A DNA stretch of 64,000 bases from DASVCS01 sp036381495. GTDB lineage: Bacteria > Gemmatimonadota > Gemmatimonadetes > Longimicrobiales > RSA9. How positions within the stretch are numbered: the first letter of the stretch is position 1; each line of letters begins with the position of its first letter. This document shows, piece after piece, positions 22,837 to 30,973 of this stretch. The stretch spans positions 1 through 64,000 of the forward strand of contig DASVCS010000118.1 of assembly GCA_036381495.1 (NCBI GenBank), read 5' to 3'. The translations under genes were made by a program, and so were the position numbers. The notes below the pieces were generated by a model, which saw nothing but the letters and a program-made list of their open reading frames with translations, ran no database searches and had not been told where the DNA came from.

Positions 22837-24054
22837 ATGATGCAGGAGATCGAGACGACGGGCGTCGCGGCGGAGACCGGTCGGTTCGGCCGGTTCGGCG
22901 GCCGCTACGTGCCCGAGACGCTGATGGGTGCGCTGGATGAGCTGGCGGCGGCGTACGCGGAGGCGGTGGAGGATCCGACGTTCCGTGAGGCGCTCGACGC
23001 GTTGCTGCGCGACTACGTGGGACGGCCGACGCCGCTCTACCGGGCACACCGGCTGGGGGATGCGATCGGCGGCGCGCGCGTGTACCTGAAGCGCGAGGAC
23101 CTGAACCACACGGGCGCGCACAAGATCAACAACGCGCTCGGCCAGATCCTGCTGGCGCGGCGGATGGGCAAGCAGCGGATCATCGCGGAGACGGGTGCGG
23201 GCCAGCACGGCGTGGCGACGGCGACGGCGTGTGCGCTCTTCGGTCTGGACTGCGTGATCTACATGGGGGCGGAGGATGCGCGCCGGCAGGCGCTGAACGT
23301 CTTCCGCATGGAGCTGCTGGGCGCGGAGGTGCGCACGGTCGAGGCGGGGACGCGAACGCTGAAGGATGCCACGAACGAGGCGATCCGCGACTGGGTCACG
23401 AACGTGCGTGACACGCACTACATCATCGGCTCGGTGGTCGGGCCGGACCCGTATCCGCGCATCGTGCGGGACTTCCAGTCGGTGATCGGGCGAGAGGCGC
23501 GGGCGCAGCTCGAGGCGATCGAGGGCCGCCTGCCGGGGACGGTCGTGGCCTGCGTCGGCGGGGGGTCGAACGCGATGGGGATCTTCCACGCGTTCGTCGA
23601 CGAGCCATCCGTCGCGCTGGTCGGCGTCGAGGCGGCGGGGGAGGGGCTCGATACGGGCCGGCACTCGGCCTCGCTCGGTGCCGGGCGGCCGGGCGTCCTG
23701 CACGGCTCGCTCAGCTATCTGCTCCAGGACGAGGCGGGGCAGGTGGCGCCGGCGCACTCGATCTCCGCGGGGCTCGACTATCCCGGCGTCGGTCCGGAGC
23801 ACGCGCACCTGAAGGAGAGCGGCCGGGCGCGCTACGAGAGCGTGACGGACGCGGAGGCGCTGGACGCCTTCGCCCGGCTCTCGCGCCTCGAGGGGATCAT
23901 CCCTGCGCTCGAGAGCGCACACGCGGTCGCCTGGCTGCTGCGGGAGGGTCGCGAGCGGGCGGACGACGGGCCGATCGTGGTCTGCCTCAGCGGGCGCGGC
24001 GACAAGGACGTGGCGGAGATCGCCGCGCGTACCGCCGGGCGCGAGGTGCGCTGA
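22837..24054 (+). CDS. trpB: Tryptophan synthase beta chain
   Basis: 405 residues from ATG 22837 (preceded by GGAGGG; a second ATG follows at once). PLP enzyme condensing indole with serine. Motifs: FGRFGGRYVPETLMGAL, then KREDLNHTGAHKINNA with the PLP Lys at about 96, ETGAGQHGVATATACA, GCVGGGSNAMG-like ACVGGGSNAMGIFHAF for phosphate binding, and SGRGDKDV at the end. It pairs with trpA, but two unrelated genes (HEAT and HD-GYP) lie between them. The start is 35 bases after the trpF stop. Confidence 0.97.
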   Translation: MMQEIETTGVAAETGRFGRFGGRYVPETLMGALDELAAAYAEAVEDPTFREALDALLRDYVGRPTPLYRAHRLGDAIGGARVYLKREDLNHTGAHKINNALGQILLARRMGKQRIIAETGAGQHGVATATACALFGLDCVIYMGAEDARRQALNVFRMELLGAEVRTVEAGTRTLKDATNEAIRDWVTNVRDTHYIIGSVVGPDPYPRIVRDFQSVIGREARAQLEAIEGRLPGTVVACVGGGSNAMGIFHAFVDEPSVALVGVEAAGEGLDTGRHSASLGAGRPGVLHGSLSYLLQDEAGQVAPAHSISAGLDYPGVGPEHAHLKESGRARYESVTDAEALDAFARLSRLEGIIPALESAHAVAWLLREGRERADDGPIVVCLSGRGDKDVAEIAARTAGREVR

Positions 24055-24093
24055 GAGCGCGGCGACGGTGATCGGGATCGAGGGACGTTCGGG

Positions 24094-25881
24094 ATGAACC
24101 GACCCCTGGACGAGGCTGGCGTGGCGGGACCTGTGCCCGTCGCGCCGAGCGGGCCCGCACCGGGCGGGCCGGCGCCGGCTCCGGATGCCGGCCGCGCCGG
24201 CGTGTCCGCCGAGCGCATCGAGGAGCTGCTCCAGCTCTTCGAGAAGTGTCTGCGGGCCTACCGGATGTACCAGTCGAACAACCCCGTCTACCAGGGCTTC
24301 GTGGAACGGCTGCGCGCGGCGTTCGTGGAACTGTGGACGGAGGCGCCCGAGCTGCGGTTCACGGTCGAGGAGGACGGCCTGGTCTACGAGGGCCGCACGT
24401 ATGCGGTCGGCGAGGGTCGTGAGTCGCTCGCGTTCCAGTTCTTCAAGGATGGCGTCCGCTTCGTCACCTTCCTGCGCGGCTTCGAGGACGAAGTCGAGGC
24501 GTTCCTCGAACTCGTGCACGGTGCCCGGCAGCTCGGCCTGGAAGATGAGGACGACCTGGTCACGCTGTTGTGGGAGCGTGAGTTCACGTCGTTCCGCTAC
24601 GGCTACGTCGACGTACTGGCGGAGGGGTTCGAGCTGCCGGACGCGCCCGAGGTGCCGGAGCTGAACGGCATCCCGCAGGAGGTGCTCCGCGCGGAGGTCG
24701 CCGACCAGGGCGCCGAGGAGGCGGAGCCCGACGCCGCGGCCGCGCCGCCGCCGGACAGCGCGACCTTCTCGCGGGAGGACTTCAAGGAGACGCTCTACTT
24801 TCTCGATCCGGACGAGTTCCAGTTGCTGCGCGCCGAGCTGGAGGACGAGTGGCGTCGGGACCTGGAAGCGGACGTGCTGTACGCGCTGTTCGACCGGCTC
24901 GAAGACCCGGTGCCGGAGCGGCAGGCCGAAGTCCTCTCGATCCTCCGCCAGCTCCTGCCGGTCTTCCTCGGCCGCGGCCAGCTCCGGCTGGTCGCCATGG
25001 TCCTGACCGAACTCGAGGGTATGCGAAGCAACGCCTACCTCCTCGGGCCGGAGCAGGAGCAGGAGGTCGAGCGCCTCCTGGACGAACTGAGCGACCCCGC
25101 GGTCCTCGAGCCGTTGATCCGCTTGCTCGACGATGGCGCGATCGTGATCGCGGGGCGGGAACTCTCGTCCGTGATCGGGCGACTGCGGCCGCACGCGTTG
25201 CCGGCCCTGCTCCGCGCGACCGAGACGGCCGCCGCGGCGGCCACGCGGGAACGACTTGCGGAGGCCGTGGGCGCGCTCGGGGCCAAACACGAGGCGCACG
25301 TTCTGGAGCTGCTCGGGGCGGCCGATGCACCCGTCCGCATGGGCGCCGTCCGGCTGACGGGCCGCCTCCGGCTCGGCGCCGCCGTGTCCCCGCTCGCCAG
25401 GCTGCTGGATGCACCGGAGCCGACGCTCCGGCACGCCGTCGTCGAGGCGCTGCTGGCCATCCGCACGGCGGAGGCGCTCGAGGCGCTTCTGCGCGCGCTC
25501 AAGGATCCGGCGCGCGAGGTCCGCCTGGCCGCGGCGCGCGGGCTGGGTGCACTGCACTACGCCCCGGCCGCCAGCCAGTTGGAAGCCGCAATCACGGGGC
25601 GTGCAATGCGCACCGCCGACCTCACGGAGAAACTCGCGTTCTTCCAGGCCTACGCCGCCGTGGCGGGCGGTGAGGCCGTACCCGTTCTGGACCGGCTGCT
25701 CAACGCCCGGCGCTCACTCGGCCGGCGACTGCCGGCCGAGCTGCGCGCGTGTGCGGCCACCGCGCTCGGCCAGGTCGGCACGCCGCCGGCACGGAGTGCA
25801 CTCGAGCGCGCCGCGAACGACCAGGACGCCGTGATCCGCGGTGCCGTCGTGCGCGCGTTGCGTAACGAGGCCGCCTCGTGA
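24094..25881 (+). CDS. HEAT-repeat protein with a conserved N-terminal domain shared with the next gene
   Basis: 595 residues. After a Pro/Ala-rich start (1-38) comes a domain of about 150 residues: ERIEELLQLFEKCLRAYRMYQSNNPVY, split here as ERIEELLQLFEKCLRAY and RMYQSNNPVY, then LRFTVEEDGLVYEGR and FKDGVRFVTFLRGFEDEVEAFLEL (positions about 39-175). The same layout (aromatic-x-x-NP/N-x-x-V, a beta stretch, then G-[IV]-x-x-[IV] and a helical pair) starts the neighbouring HD-GYP protein. An acidic linker (about 190-230) and helical HEAT-type repeats fill the rest, with a clear block at about 390-590. No enzyme motif is seen. The stop overlaps the HD-GYP start (GTGA). A scaffold or regulatory partner of the HD-GYP protein is plausible but inferred. 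Confidence 0.75.
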   Translation: MNRPLDEAGVAGPVPVAPSGPAPGGPAPAPDAGRAGVSAERIEELLQLFEKCLRAYRMYQSNNPVYQGFVERLRAAFVELWTEAPELRFTVEEDGLVYEGRTYAVGEGRESLAFQFFKDGVRFVTFLRGFEDEVEAFLELVHGARQLGLEDEDDLVTLLWEREFTSFRYGYVDVLAEGFELPDAPEVPELNGIPQEVLRAEVADQGAEEAEPDAAAAPPPDSATFSREDFKETLYFLDPDEFQLLRAELEDEWRRDLEADVLYALFDRLEDPVPERQAEVLSILRQLLPVFLGRGQLRLVAMVLTELEGMRSNAYLLGPEQEQEVERLLDELSDPAVLEPLIRLLDDGAIVIAGRELSSVIGRLRPHALPALLRATETAAAAATRERLAEAVGALGAKHEAHVLELLGAADAPVRMGAVRLTGRLRLGAAVSPLARLLDAPEPTLRHAVVEALLAIRTAEALEALLRALKDPAREVRLAAARGLGALHYAPAASQLEAAITGRAMRTADLTEKLAFFQAYAAVAGGEAVPVLDRLLNARRSLGRRLPAELRACAATALGQVGTPPARSALERAANDQDAVIRGAVVRALRNEAAS

Positions 25882-27326
25882 ACCACGTGGCCGTGGCACC
25901 GGTGGTCGAGAGCGGCCGGGCGCTCCAGCTCCAGGGCCGGGAACTGCTCGGCGCGCTGTACGCGGCCATCCGCTCGCTCAAGCTCTACCCACTCGAGAAC
26001 GCGACCGTCCAGAACGCGCTGACCGAGCTGCACGATGTAGCGACGCGCATTGTCGAGCGGGAGGGGACGATCGAGCTACGGCTCGTGGGCGATTTCTTCT
26101 TCCTCAACGACGCCCGCCTGCGGTTGGACCTGACCAACTACGCCGCGTTCTCGTTCGTCTCGGGCGCACTCTCACGGCACGGCATCGGCGTCATCGAGAT
26201 CGAGCCGTCGGTCGCGCGTGATGAGTGGGCGCCGTTCCTCTCGCTGCTCTTGCGGGAGGAGGCGGCCGAGGATCCGTTTCCGCGCTTCGAGGCGCGGCTT
26301 GCGGATACCCCCGTCGCGAACATCCACGTGGACGGCGGACGGGACCGCGCCGTGCGTGGCGATGATGATGACGAGGTCAAGGAGGTCGCGAAGCGGACGT
26401 ACTTCCAGACCGTCCACGTGGCGCGCGAGGTCCTGACCGACGTCCGGCTGGGGAAGGCGGTGAACGTGCGGCGCGTCAAGCGCGCGGTCCAGTCGATCGT
26501 CGACCAGGTGCTGAACCACGAGCCCACGATGCTGGGGATGACGCACCTGCGGGAATACGACGAGTACACGTTCACGCACTCGGTGAACGTGTGCATTCTG
26601 AGCGTCGTGATCGGCCAGCGGCTGGGGCTCTCGCGGCTCCAGCTCTACGAACTCGGGCTGGGCGCGCTCTTCCACGACATCGGCAAGATGCGGTTGGATC
26701 CGGAGCTGCTCCAGACGCCGGGGCGGCTGACGGCGGCGCAGTTCGAGCAGGTCAAGGAGCATCCGACGGAGGGATTGCTGACGCTCTTCTCGATGCACGG
26801 CTTCTCGGCGATGCCGTACCGCGCGATGCTGACGGCGTACGAGCACCACATGAAGCGGGACCTGACCGGGTACCCGATGAACCGGCGGCCGCGGGCGCCG
26901 ACGCTGTTCTCGCGGATCGTCGCGGTTGCGGATGGCTTCGACGCCGGGACCGCGCGGCGCAGCTATCAGCCGATGCCGAAGACGCCGGACGCCGTCCTGC
27001 GCGAAATGCGGGACAACCCCTCGTACGGCTACGACCCGCTCTTGGTGAAGGCGCTGATCAACGCGACCGGCGTCTATCCGGTGGGGACGCTGGTGATCCT
27101 GGACAGCTTCGAGCTGGCGCTGGTGATCGAGGCGAACCCGGACCCGAGACGGATGCATCAGCCGATCGTGAAGCTGCTCGCGGACTCGGAGGGCCTGCCG
27201 GTGCGGTTGCCGGTGGTCCTCGACCTGAGCGAGATGGACCCCGAGGCCAACCGGCCGCGGCGGTCGATCATCAAGACGACGGACCCCGACAAGTACGGAA
27301 TTCGTGTCGCAGACTACTTCATCTGA
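25878..27326 (+). CDS. HD-GYP domain protein (putative cyclic-di-nucleotide phosphodiesterase)
   Basis: 482 residues, GTG start coupled to the HEAT gene. Residues about 15-150 form an N-terminal domain like that of the HEAT protein (AIRSLKLYPLENATVQNAL, GIGVIEIEPSVARDEW). The HD-GYP domain is at about 220-400: HSVNVCILSVVIG, then LFHDIGKM (HD pair), EHPTEGLL, YEHHMKRDLTGYP (a GYP motif with Leu-Thr where the usual form has Asp-Gly-x) and IVAVADGFDA. Metal ligands look intact, so hydrolysis of c-di-GMP or a related nucleotide is likely. The stop overlaps trpA by 23 bases, placing this gene firmly in the trp transcript. Confidence 0.87.
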   Translation: MNHVAVAPVVESGRALQLQGRELLGALYAAIRSLKLYPLENATVQNALTELHDVATRIVEREGTIELRLVGDFFFLNDARLRLDLTNYAAFSFVSGALSRHGIGVIEIEPSVARDEWAPFLSLLLREEAAEDPFPRFEARLADTPVANIHVDGGRDRAVRGDDDDEVKEVAKRTYFQTVHVAREVLTDVRLGKAVNVRRVKRAVQSIVDQVLNHEPTMLGMTHLREYDEYTFTHSVNVCILSVVIGQRLGLSRLQLYELGLGALFHDIGKMRLDPELLQTPGRLTAAQFEQVKEHPTEGLLTLFSMHGFSAMPYRAMLTAYEHHMKRDLTGYPMNRRPRAPTLFSRIVAVADGFDAGTARRSYQPMPKTPDAVLREMRDNPSYGYDPLLVKALINATGVYPVGTLVILDSFELALVIEANPDPRRMHQPIVKLLADSEGLPVRLPVVLDLSEMDPEANRPRRSIIKTTDPDKYGIRVADYFI

Positions 27327-28116
27327 GCCTGATCGCCTGGCGGCGCGCTTCGCGGCGCTCCGGGCGGAGGGGCGCCGCGCGCTGATCCCCTACATCCCGG
27401 CCGGGTACCCGGCCCTGGATGCCACGCCCGACCTGCTCGATCGCCTCGCGCGCGCCGGGGCGGACGTGATCGAGTTCGGCGTACCGTTCAGCGATCCGCT
27501 GGCCGACGGGCCGACCGTCCAGCGGGCATCGTTCCGGGCGCTGGAGGCGGGCGTGACGCTGGATTGGACGCTCGACACGCTGGCGGGTTTCCACCAGCGG
27601 GATGAGACGCCGGTCATCCTCTTCACCTACCTGAACCCGGTGATGGCCTACGGCGTGGATCGGTTCCTGCGCGATGCGGCGGCGGCGGGCGCCGCGGGCG
27701 CGCTGGTCCTCGACCTGCCGGTGGGGTCCGACCCGGCGCTCGAAGATGCGTTCGAAGCATCACCGCTCCCGCTGGTCCGGCTGATCGCGCCGACCACGCC
27801 CGCCGCCCGCGCCATCGAGATCGCGCAGCGCGCCCAGGGCTTCCTCTACTACATCTCGAGGACGGGAGTCACGGGCGCCAGCGACGTGCTCCGCACGGAG
27901 TTGGCGCAGGAGGTCGCGGCGTTGCGCGCCCGGACGAAGGTCCCCGTCGCGGTCGGTTTCGGGATCTCGACGCCCGAGCAGGCGCAGGCCGTCGGCCGCG
28001 TGGCGGATGGCGTCGTCGTAGGCAGCGCCCTCATCAATGCATTGGATCGCGGCGGCCCGGCGGAGGCCGAGGCGTTCCTGGCGTCGCTGCGCCGGGGGGT
28101 GGACGGGGACGGCTAG
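27304..28116 (+). CDS. trpA: Tryptophan synthase alpha chain
   Basis: 270 residues, GTG start inside the end of the HD-GYP gene. Cleaves indole-3-glycerol phosphate to indole and glyceraldehyde-3-phosphate, passing indole to TrpB. Motifs: ALIPYIPAGYP, VIEFGVPFSDPLADGP (catalytic Glu and Asp), QRASFRAL, LFTYLNPVMAYG, YYISRTGVTG and VPVAVGFGISTPEQAQ. Length is normal. It ends the trp block. A GC-rich intergenic region with dispersed repeat A follows. Confidence 0.97.
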   Translation: MSQTTSSEPDRLAARFAALRAEGRRALIPYIPAGYPALDATPDLLDRLARAGADVIEFGVPFSDPLADGPTVQRASFRALEAGVTLDWTLDTLAGFHQRDETPVILFTYLNPVMAYGVDRFLRDAAAAGAAGALVLDLPVGSDPALEDAFEASPLPLVRLIAPTTPAARAIEIAQRAQGFLYYISRTGVTGASDVLRTELAQEVAALRARTKVPVAVGFGISTPEQAQAVGRVADGVVVGSALINALDRGGPAEAEAFLASLRRGVDGDG

Positions 28117-28141
28117 AGAGTGCCCGCGCGCTGGATTGGAA

Positions 28142-28186
28142 CGGCCGGGAACGGGAGCGGGAGCGGGAACGTTTACGTTTACGGGA
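28142..28186 (+). repeat. Dispersed repeat A, copy 2
   Basis: Same sequence as 17560-17598 but with one extra six-base GGGA-type unit. It ends in the same ACGTTTACGTTTACGGGA. It sits between the convergent ends of trpA and the NFACT gene, as copy 1 sits downstream of the anti-sigma gene. Both copies therefore lie 3' of a minus-strand gene in the same relative orientation. Confidence 0.8.
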
Positions 28187-28308
28187 GGGGGACGGCGGAG
28201 AGGCGGCGGGGACGCGCACGCGCACCCGCACGCGCTCGCGCACGAGAGGGGGAGCGGTGGACGGGAGGGGGCGTGCCGGGGCGTGGCCGGGCGCATCCGG
28301 ATCCGCGC

Positions 28309-29985
28309 TCAGCCACCTCGGTCGCGCAGACGGCGTTCCACGGTCTCGTCGGGTTCGACGAAGAGGGTGCGTGCTCGCTCGATCGCGACGCGGCCGGGGG
28401 GCGAGCGGCGCGGCTTGCGCACGTATTTGCGCCGCGTCCAGTCGACGGCGACCGTCCCCGAGCTCCGGGCGCGGCTGTGCAGCGCGGCGAGGACGGCGGC
28501 CTCGGTCAGGTCGCGCGCCGGCGGGTTGCCGTCCGGATCGCTCCAGCGCAGGACGACGTGCGCGCCCGCCACGGCGCGGGCGTGCAGCCAGATGTCCGTG
28601 GGCGCCGAATGGTGGAAGGTGAGTTCGTCGTTCGCGCGGCCGCTCCGCCCGACGCGGACTTCGAGACCGCCGGTCGTATGATAGGTCCGGTACGGGAGGG
28701 CCGGGGGCTGCGCCTTCCTGCGGGCGGTACGCTCCGGCGCATCGCCGATGACCGCCGCGACCTCGCCGCCCACGTCCTCGCCGGATTCCGCACGCTTCCG
28801 TAGGGCCTCGAGCCGGGCGCGTTCCTCATCCACGCGTTGAAGGAGCGGCGGGATCCGCTCCGACGCGCGCTCGCGCTTGCGCGCCTCGGCATACAGCCGG
28901 TTGGCATTCTCGACGGGCGAGCGTGCGGGATCGAGCGCGACGCGCACCGTTCCACCGCTGAAGTCGGAGAGAACCGCGTGGTCGCTCCCCTTGCGTACGC
29001 GATCGAGCTGACTGAGGAGCAGGTCCGCATCGCGGCGGAGCCGTTCCGCGGCGGGCGCGGCGGCGGCCAGCTCGGCGTCGAGCCGGCGGCGGCGCGCTTC
29101 GAGGCGGGCGATGCGCTCGCGCAGTCGCTCGAGGAGCGCCGCGGGGACTCGCGGCATGGGCGGCGCGGCCGGTCCCTCGGCGCCACCCGCCCGGGCGATG
29201 GCCTCCAGCAGCGATGCGCAGGCCAGGCCGGGGATGCCGGGGAGGGGGAGCGGGTACGGCTGGAGGCGCGTGCCCATTTCGAGCAGGTGCGGCGCGGCCG
29301 GCGGCAGCACGGCGAGCGCGACGTAGCGGGTGTGCGCGGCATCGAGCGCGTCGGGTGCATCGGTGCGCGCCGCCTCACCCAGCAGGGCGGGCGCGTTCAG
29401 TGGGCTCGTGTAGGCGACGGCGTCGATGAGCGCGCGCGGCCGCTGTGGCGGCGGGACGGGCCCGAGCAGCGCCCGCCACTTCGCCGCGTCCAGCGGCGCC
29501 TCGAGGCCCTGCCGCGCCGGCGCGGGCGGTGGCGCGTAGCGCGCGCCCGGCCGGAGCTGCCGCGCGCCGGCCGTCCGACGCCAGAGCGCGGCCACGATCC
29601 GGCCCTCGCCATCGAGGGCGAGCAGGTTCCACTGATTGGCGAGCAGTTCGACCACGATGCGCCGGGGCCGCTCCGCGGGCGCGTGCGGCACGGCGAGGTC
29701 GATGAGCAGGATGCGCTCATCGGGGGGCGCCGCGACGCCGGCCACGGTGGTGCGGCGCGCGGTCCGGACCGGCTCCGGCAGCGCGCCGGCGGGCGCGGCT
29801 AGGTGGATCAGCCCGGACGTCGGATGCAGATCGAGGGTGAGCGTCGAATCATCGAGGAGAATCGCCGCGCGCCGCCGCGCCGGGTCCAGAGAGATCGCCT
29901 CGACCGGGCGTCCGGTCAGGCGCGCGGCGAGCTCGTCGGCCAGGTAGCGGACGAGCAGTGAATCGTAACGAATTGCGTTTGACAC
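28309..29985 (-). CDS. NFACT family protein (RqcH / fibronectin-binding-like)
   Basis: 558 residues from GTG 29985. Domain order fits NFACT-N (about 1-200), two helix-hairpin/coiled-coil segments (about 285-420, Arg/Glu/Ala-rich) and NFACT-R (about 435-540) with the signature FHHSAPTDIWLHARAVAGAHVVLR, written here as FHHSAPTDIWLHA and GAHVVLR. In other bacteria RqcH binds obstructed 50S subunits and adds alanine tails to stalled chains. The Asp-Arg pair expected in NFACT-N is not obvious: the matching place reads PDERILLI, so tRNA-dependent tailing is uncertain. A -10 box ends six bases before the GTG, so the mRNA may be leaderless. Confidence 0.85.
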   Translation of the reverse strand: MSNAIRYDSLLVRYLADELAARLTGRPVEAISLDPARRRAAILLDDSTLTLDLHPTSGLIHLAAPAGALPEPVRTARRTTVAGVAAPPDERILLIDLAVPHAPAERPRRIVVELLANQWNLLALDGEGRIVAALWRRTAGARQLRPGARYAPPPAPARQGLEAPLDAAKWRALLGPVPPPQRPRALIDAVAYTSPLNAPALLGEAARTDAPDALDAAHTRYVALAVLPPAAPHLLEMGTRLQPYPLPLPGIPGLACASLLEAIARAGGAEGPAAPPMPRVPAALLERLRERIARLEARRRRLDAELAAAAPAAERLRRDADLLLSQLDRVRKGSDHAVLSDFSGGTVRVALDPARSPVENANRLYAEARKRERASERIPPLLQRVDEERARLEALRKRAESGEDVGGEVAAVIGDAPERTARRKAQPPALPYRTYHTTGGLEVRVGRSGRANDELTFHHSAPTDIWLHARAVAGAHVVLRWSDPDGNPPARDLTEAAVLAALHSRARSSGTVAVDWTRRKYVRKPRRSPPGRVAIERARTLFVEPDETVERRLRDRGG

Positions 29986-30007
29986 CGTTGGAAGATGCCG
30001 TTAGCTT
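29979..30007 (+). promoter_or_regulatory. Putative panBCD promoter, interlocked with the NFACT promoter
   Basis: TTGACA at 29979-29984, 17-base spacer, TAGCTT at 30002-30007. The -35 overlaps the NFACT start codon. The leader to the panB ATG would be about 130 bases and begins near a perfect 7-bp hairpin, ACCGACC (30021-30027) with GGTCGGT (30035-30041). Confidence 0.6.
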
Positions 30008-30021
30008 CCGGCCGGCGTCAA
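29992..30021 (-). promoter_or_regulatory. Putative NFACT promoter, interlocked with the panB promoter
   Basis: On the minus strand: TTGACG (30021-30016), 18-base spacer, CATCTT (29997-29992), then six bases to the GTG start at 29985. Its -10 lies inside the panB spacer and vice versa, so the two polymerases cannot bind at once. Confidence 0.5.
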
Positions 30022-30145
30022 CCGACCGCGGCGGGGTCGGTCGGGTGTGGGGCCGCGGAGCGCGGCCGAGGGAGTGCACACGGGTGGCCGTGGCGCGGCA
30101 TCGCGCGCCGCGCCGCCGGGCGCCCGGAGTCCGGGAATCGGCGGG

Positions 30146-30973
30146 ATGAGCGTCCAGAGCGGCGGCCGCGGGCGGCGCAAGACCGTCCGCGATCTCCTCG
30201 AAATGAAACGGCGCGGCGAGAAGATCGTCGCGCTCACCGCATACGACTACCTCTTCGCGCGGCTGGTCGACAACGGCGACGTCGACGTCGTGCTCGTCGG
30301 CGACTCGCTCGGTCAGGTCTTCCTCGGCTACGACTCGACGCTCCCGGTCACGTTGGACGACATGATCCACCACGCGCGTGCGGTGCGGCGCGGGGTCGAG
30401 CGCGCATTGCTCGTCGTGGATCTTCCGTTCCTCACCTACCAGGTCTCGCCGCGAGAGGCGCTGCGCAATGCCGGCCGCGTCATGCGCGAGACCGGGGCCG
30501 AGGCGGTCAAGCTCGAAGGCGGCGACGAGGAGACGGCGGCGACCGTGCGCGCGCTGGTCCGCGCGGGGATCCCCGTCATGGGGCATCTCGGGCTGACGCC
30601 GCAATCCGTCCACGCGCTCGGCGGTTACCGCGTCCAGGGGCGGGAGACGGCTGCTGCGGAGCGACTCCGCGCCGACGCGGCGCGCCTGGCGGATGCGGGC
30701 TGCTTCTCGATCGTGCTCGAGCTCATTCCGGGCGCGCTCACCGCGGAGATCAGCCGCGCCGTGCACGTGCCGACCATCGGGATCGGCGCGGGCGCGGGCG
30801 CGGATGGTCAGGTCCTCGTGCTCCCGGACATGCTGGGGCTCAATGAGGGCTTCGAGCCGCGCTTCCTACGCCGTTTCGCGGCGCTCGCCGAAGCCGCGCG
30901 GGAGGGGATCGCGGCGTACGCCGCGGCGGTCCGCAGCGGCGAGTATCCGGGCCCGGAGCACACGTTCGAGTGA
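30146..30973 (+). CDS. panB: 3-methyl-2-oxobutanoate hydroxymethyltransferase
   Basis: 275 residues. Adds a hydroxymethyl group to ketoisovalerate to give ketopantoate, the first committed pantothenate step. Motifs: IVALTAYDYLFARL, VVLVGDSLGQVFLGYDSTLP (metal and substrate site), AVKLEGGDE, PVMGHLGLTPQSVHALGGY, IVLELIPG and IGIGAGAGADGQVLVLPDML. ATG 30146 was chosen as the start because the open frame before it is Arg/Gly-rich. The stop overlaps panC by four bases. First gene of a panB-panC-panD operon. Confidence 0.97.
   Translation: MSVQSGGRGRRKTVRDLLEMKRRGEKIVALTAYDYLFARLVDNGDVDVVLVGDSLGQVFLGYDSTLPVTLDDMIHHARAVRRGVERALLVVDLPFLTYQVSPREALRNAGRVMRETGAEAVKLEGGDEETAATVRALVRAGIPVMGHLGLTPQSVHALGGYRVQGRETAAAERLRADAARLADAGCFSIVLELIPGALTAEISRAVHVPTIGIGAGAGADGQVLVLPDMLGLNEGFEPRFLRRFAALAEAAREGIAAYAAAVRSGEYPGPEHTFE

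Noticed and set aside
22294..25557. Very long open frame on the minus strand (about 1,087 codons)
   Set aside because: It is antisense to trpF, trpB and the HEAT gene. The translation is His/Arg/Pro/Leu-rich with no domain, as expected from codon bias of high-GC genes on the other strand.
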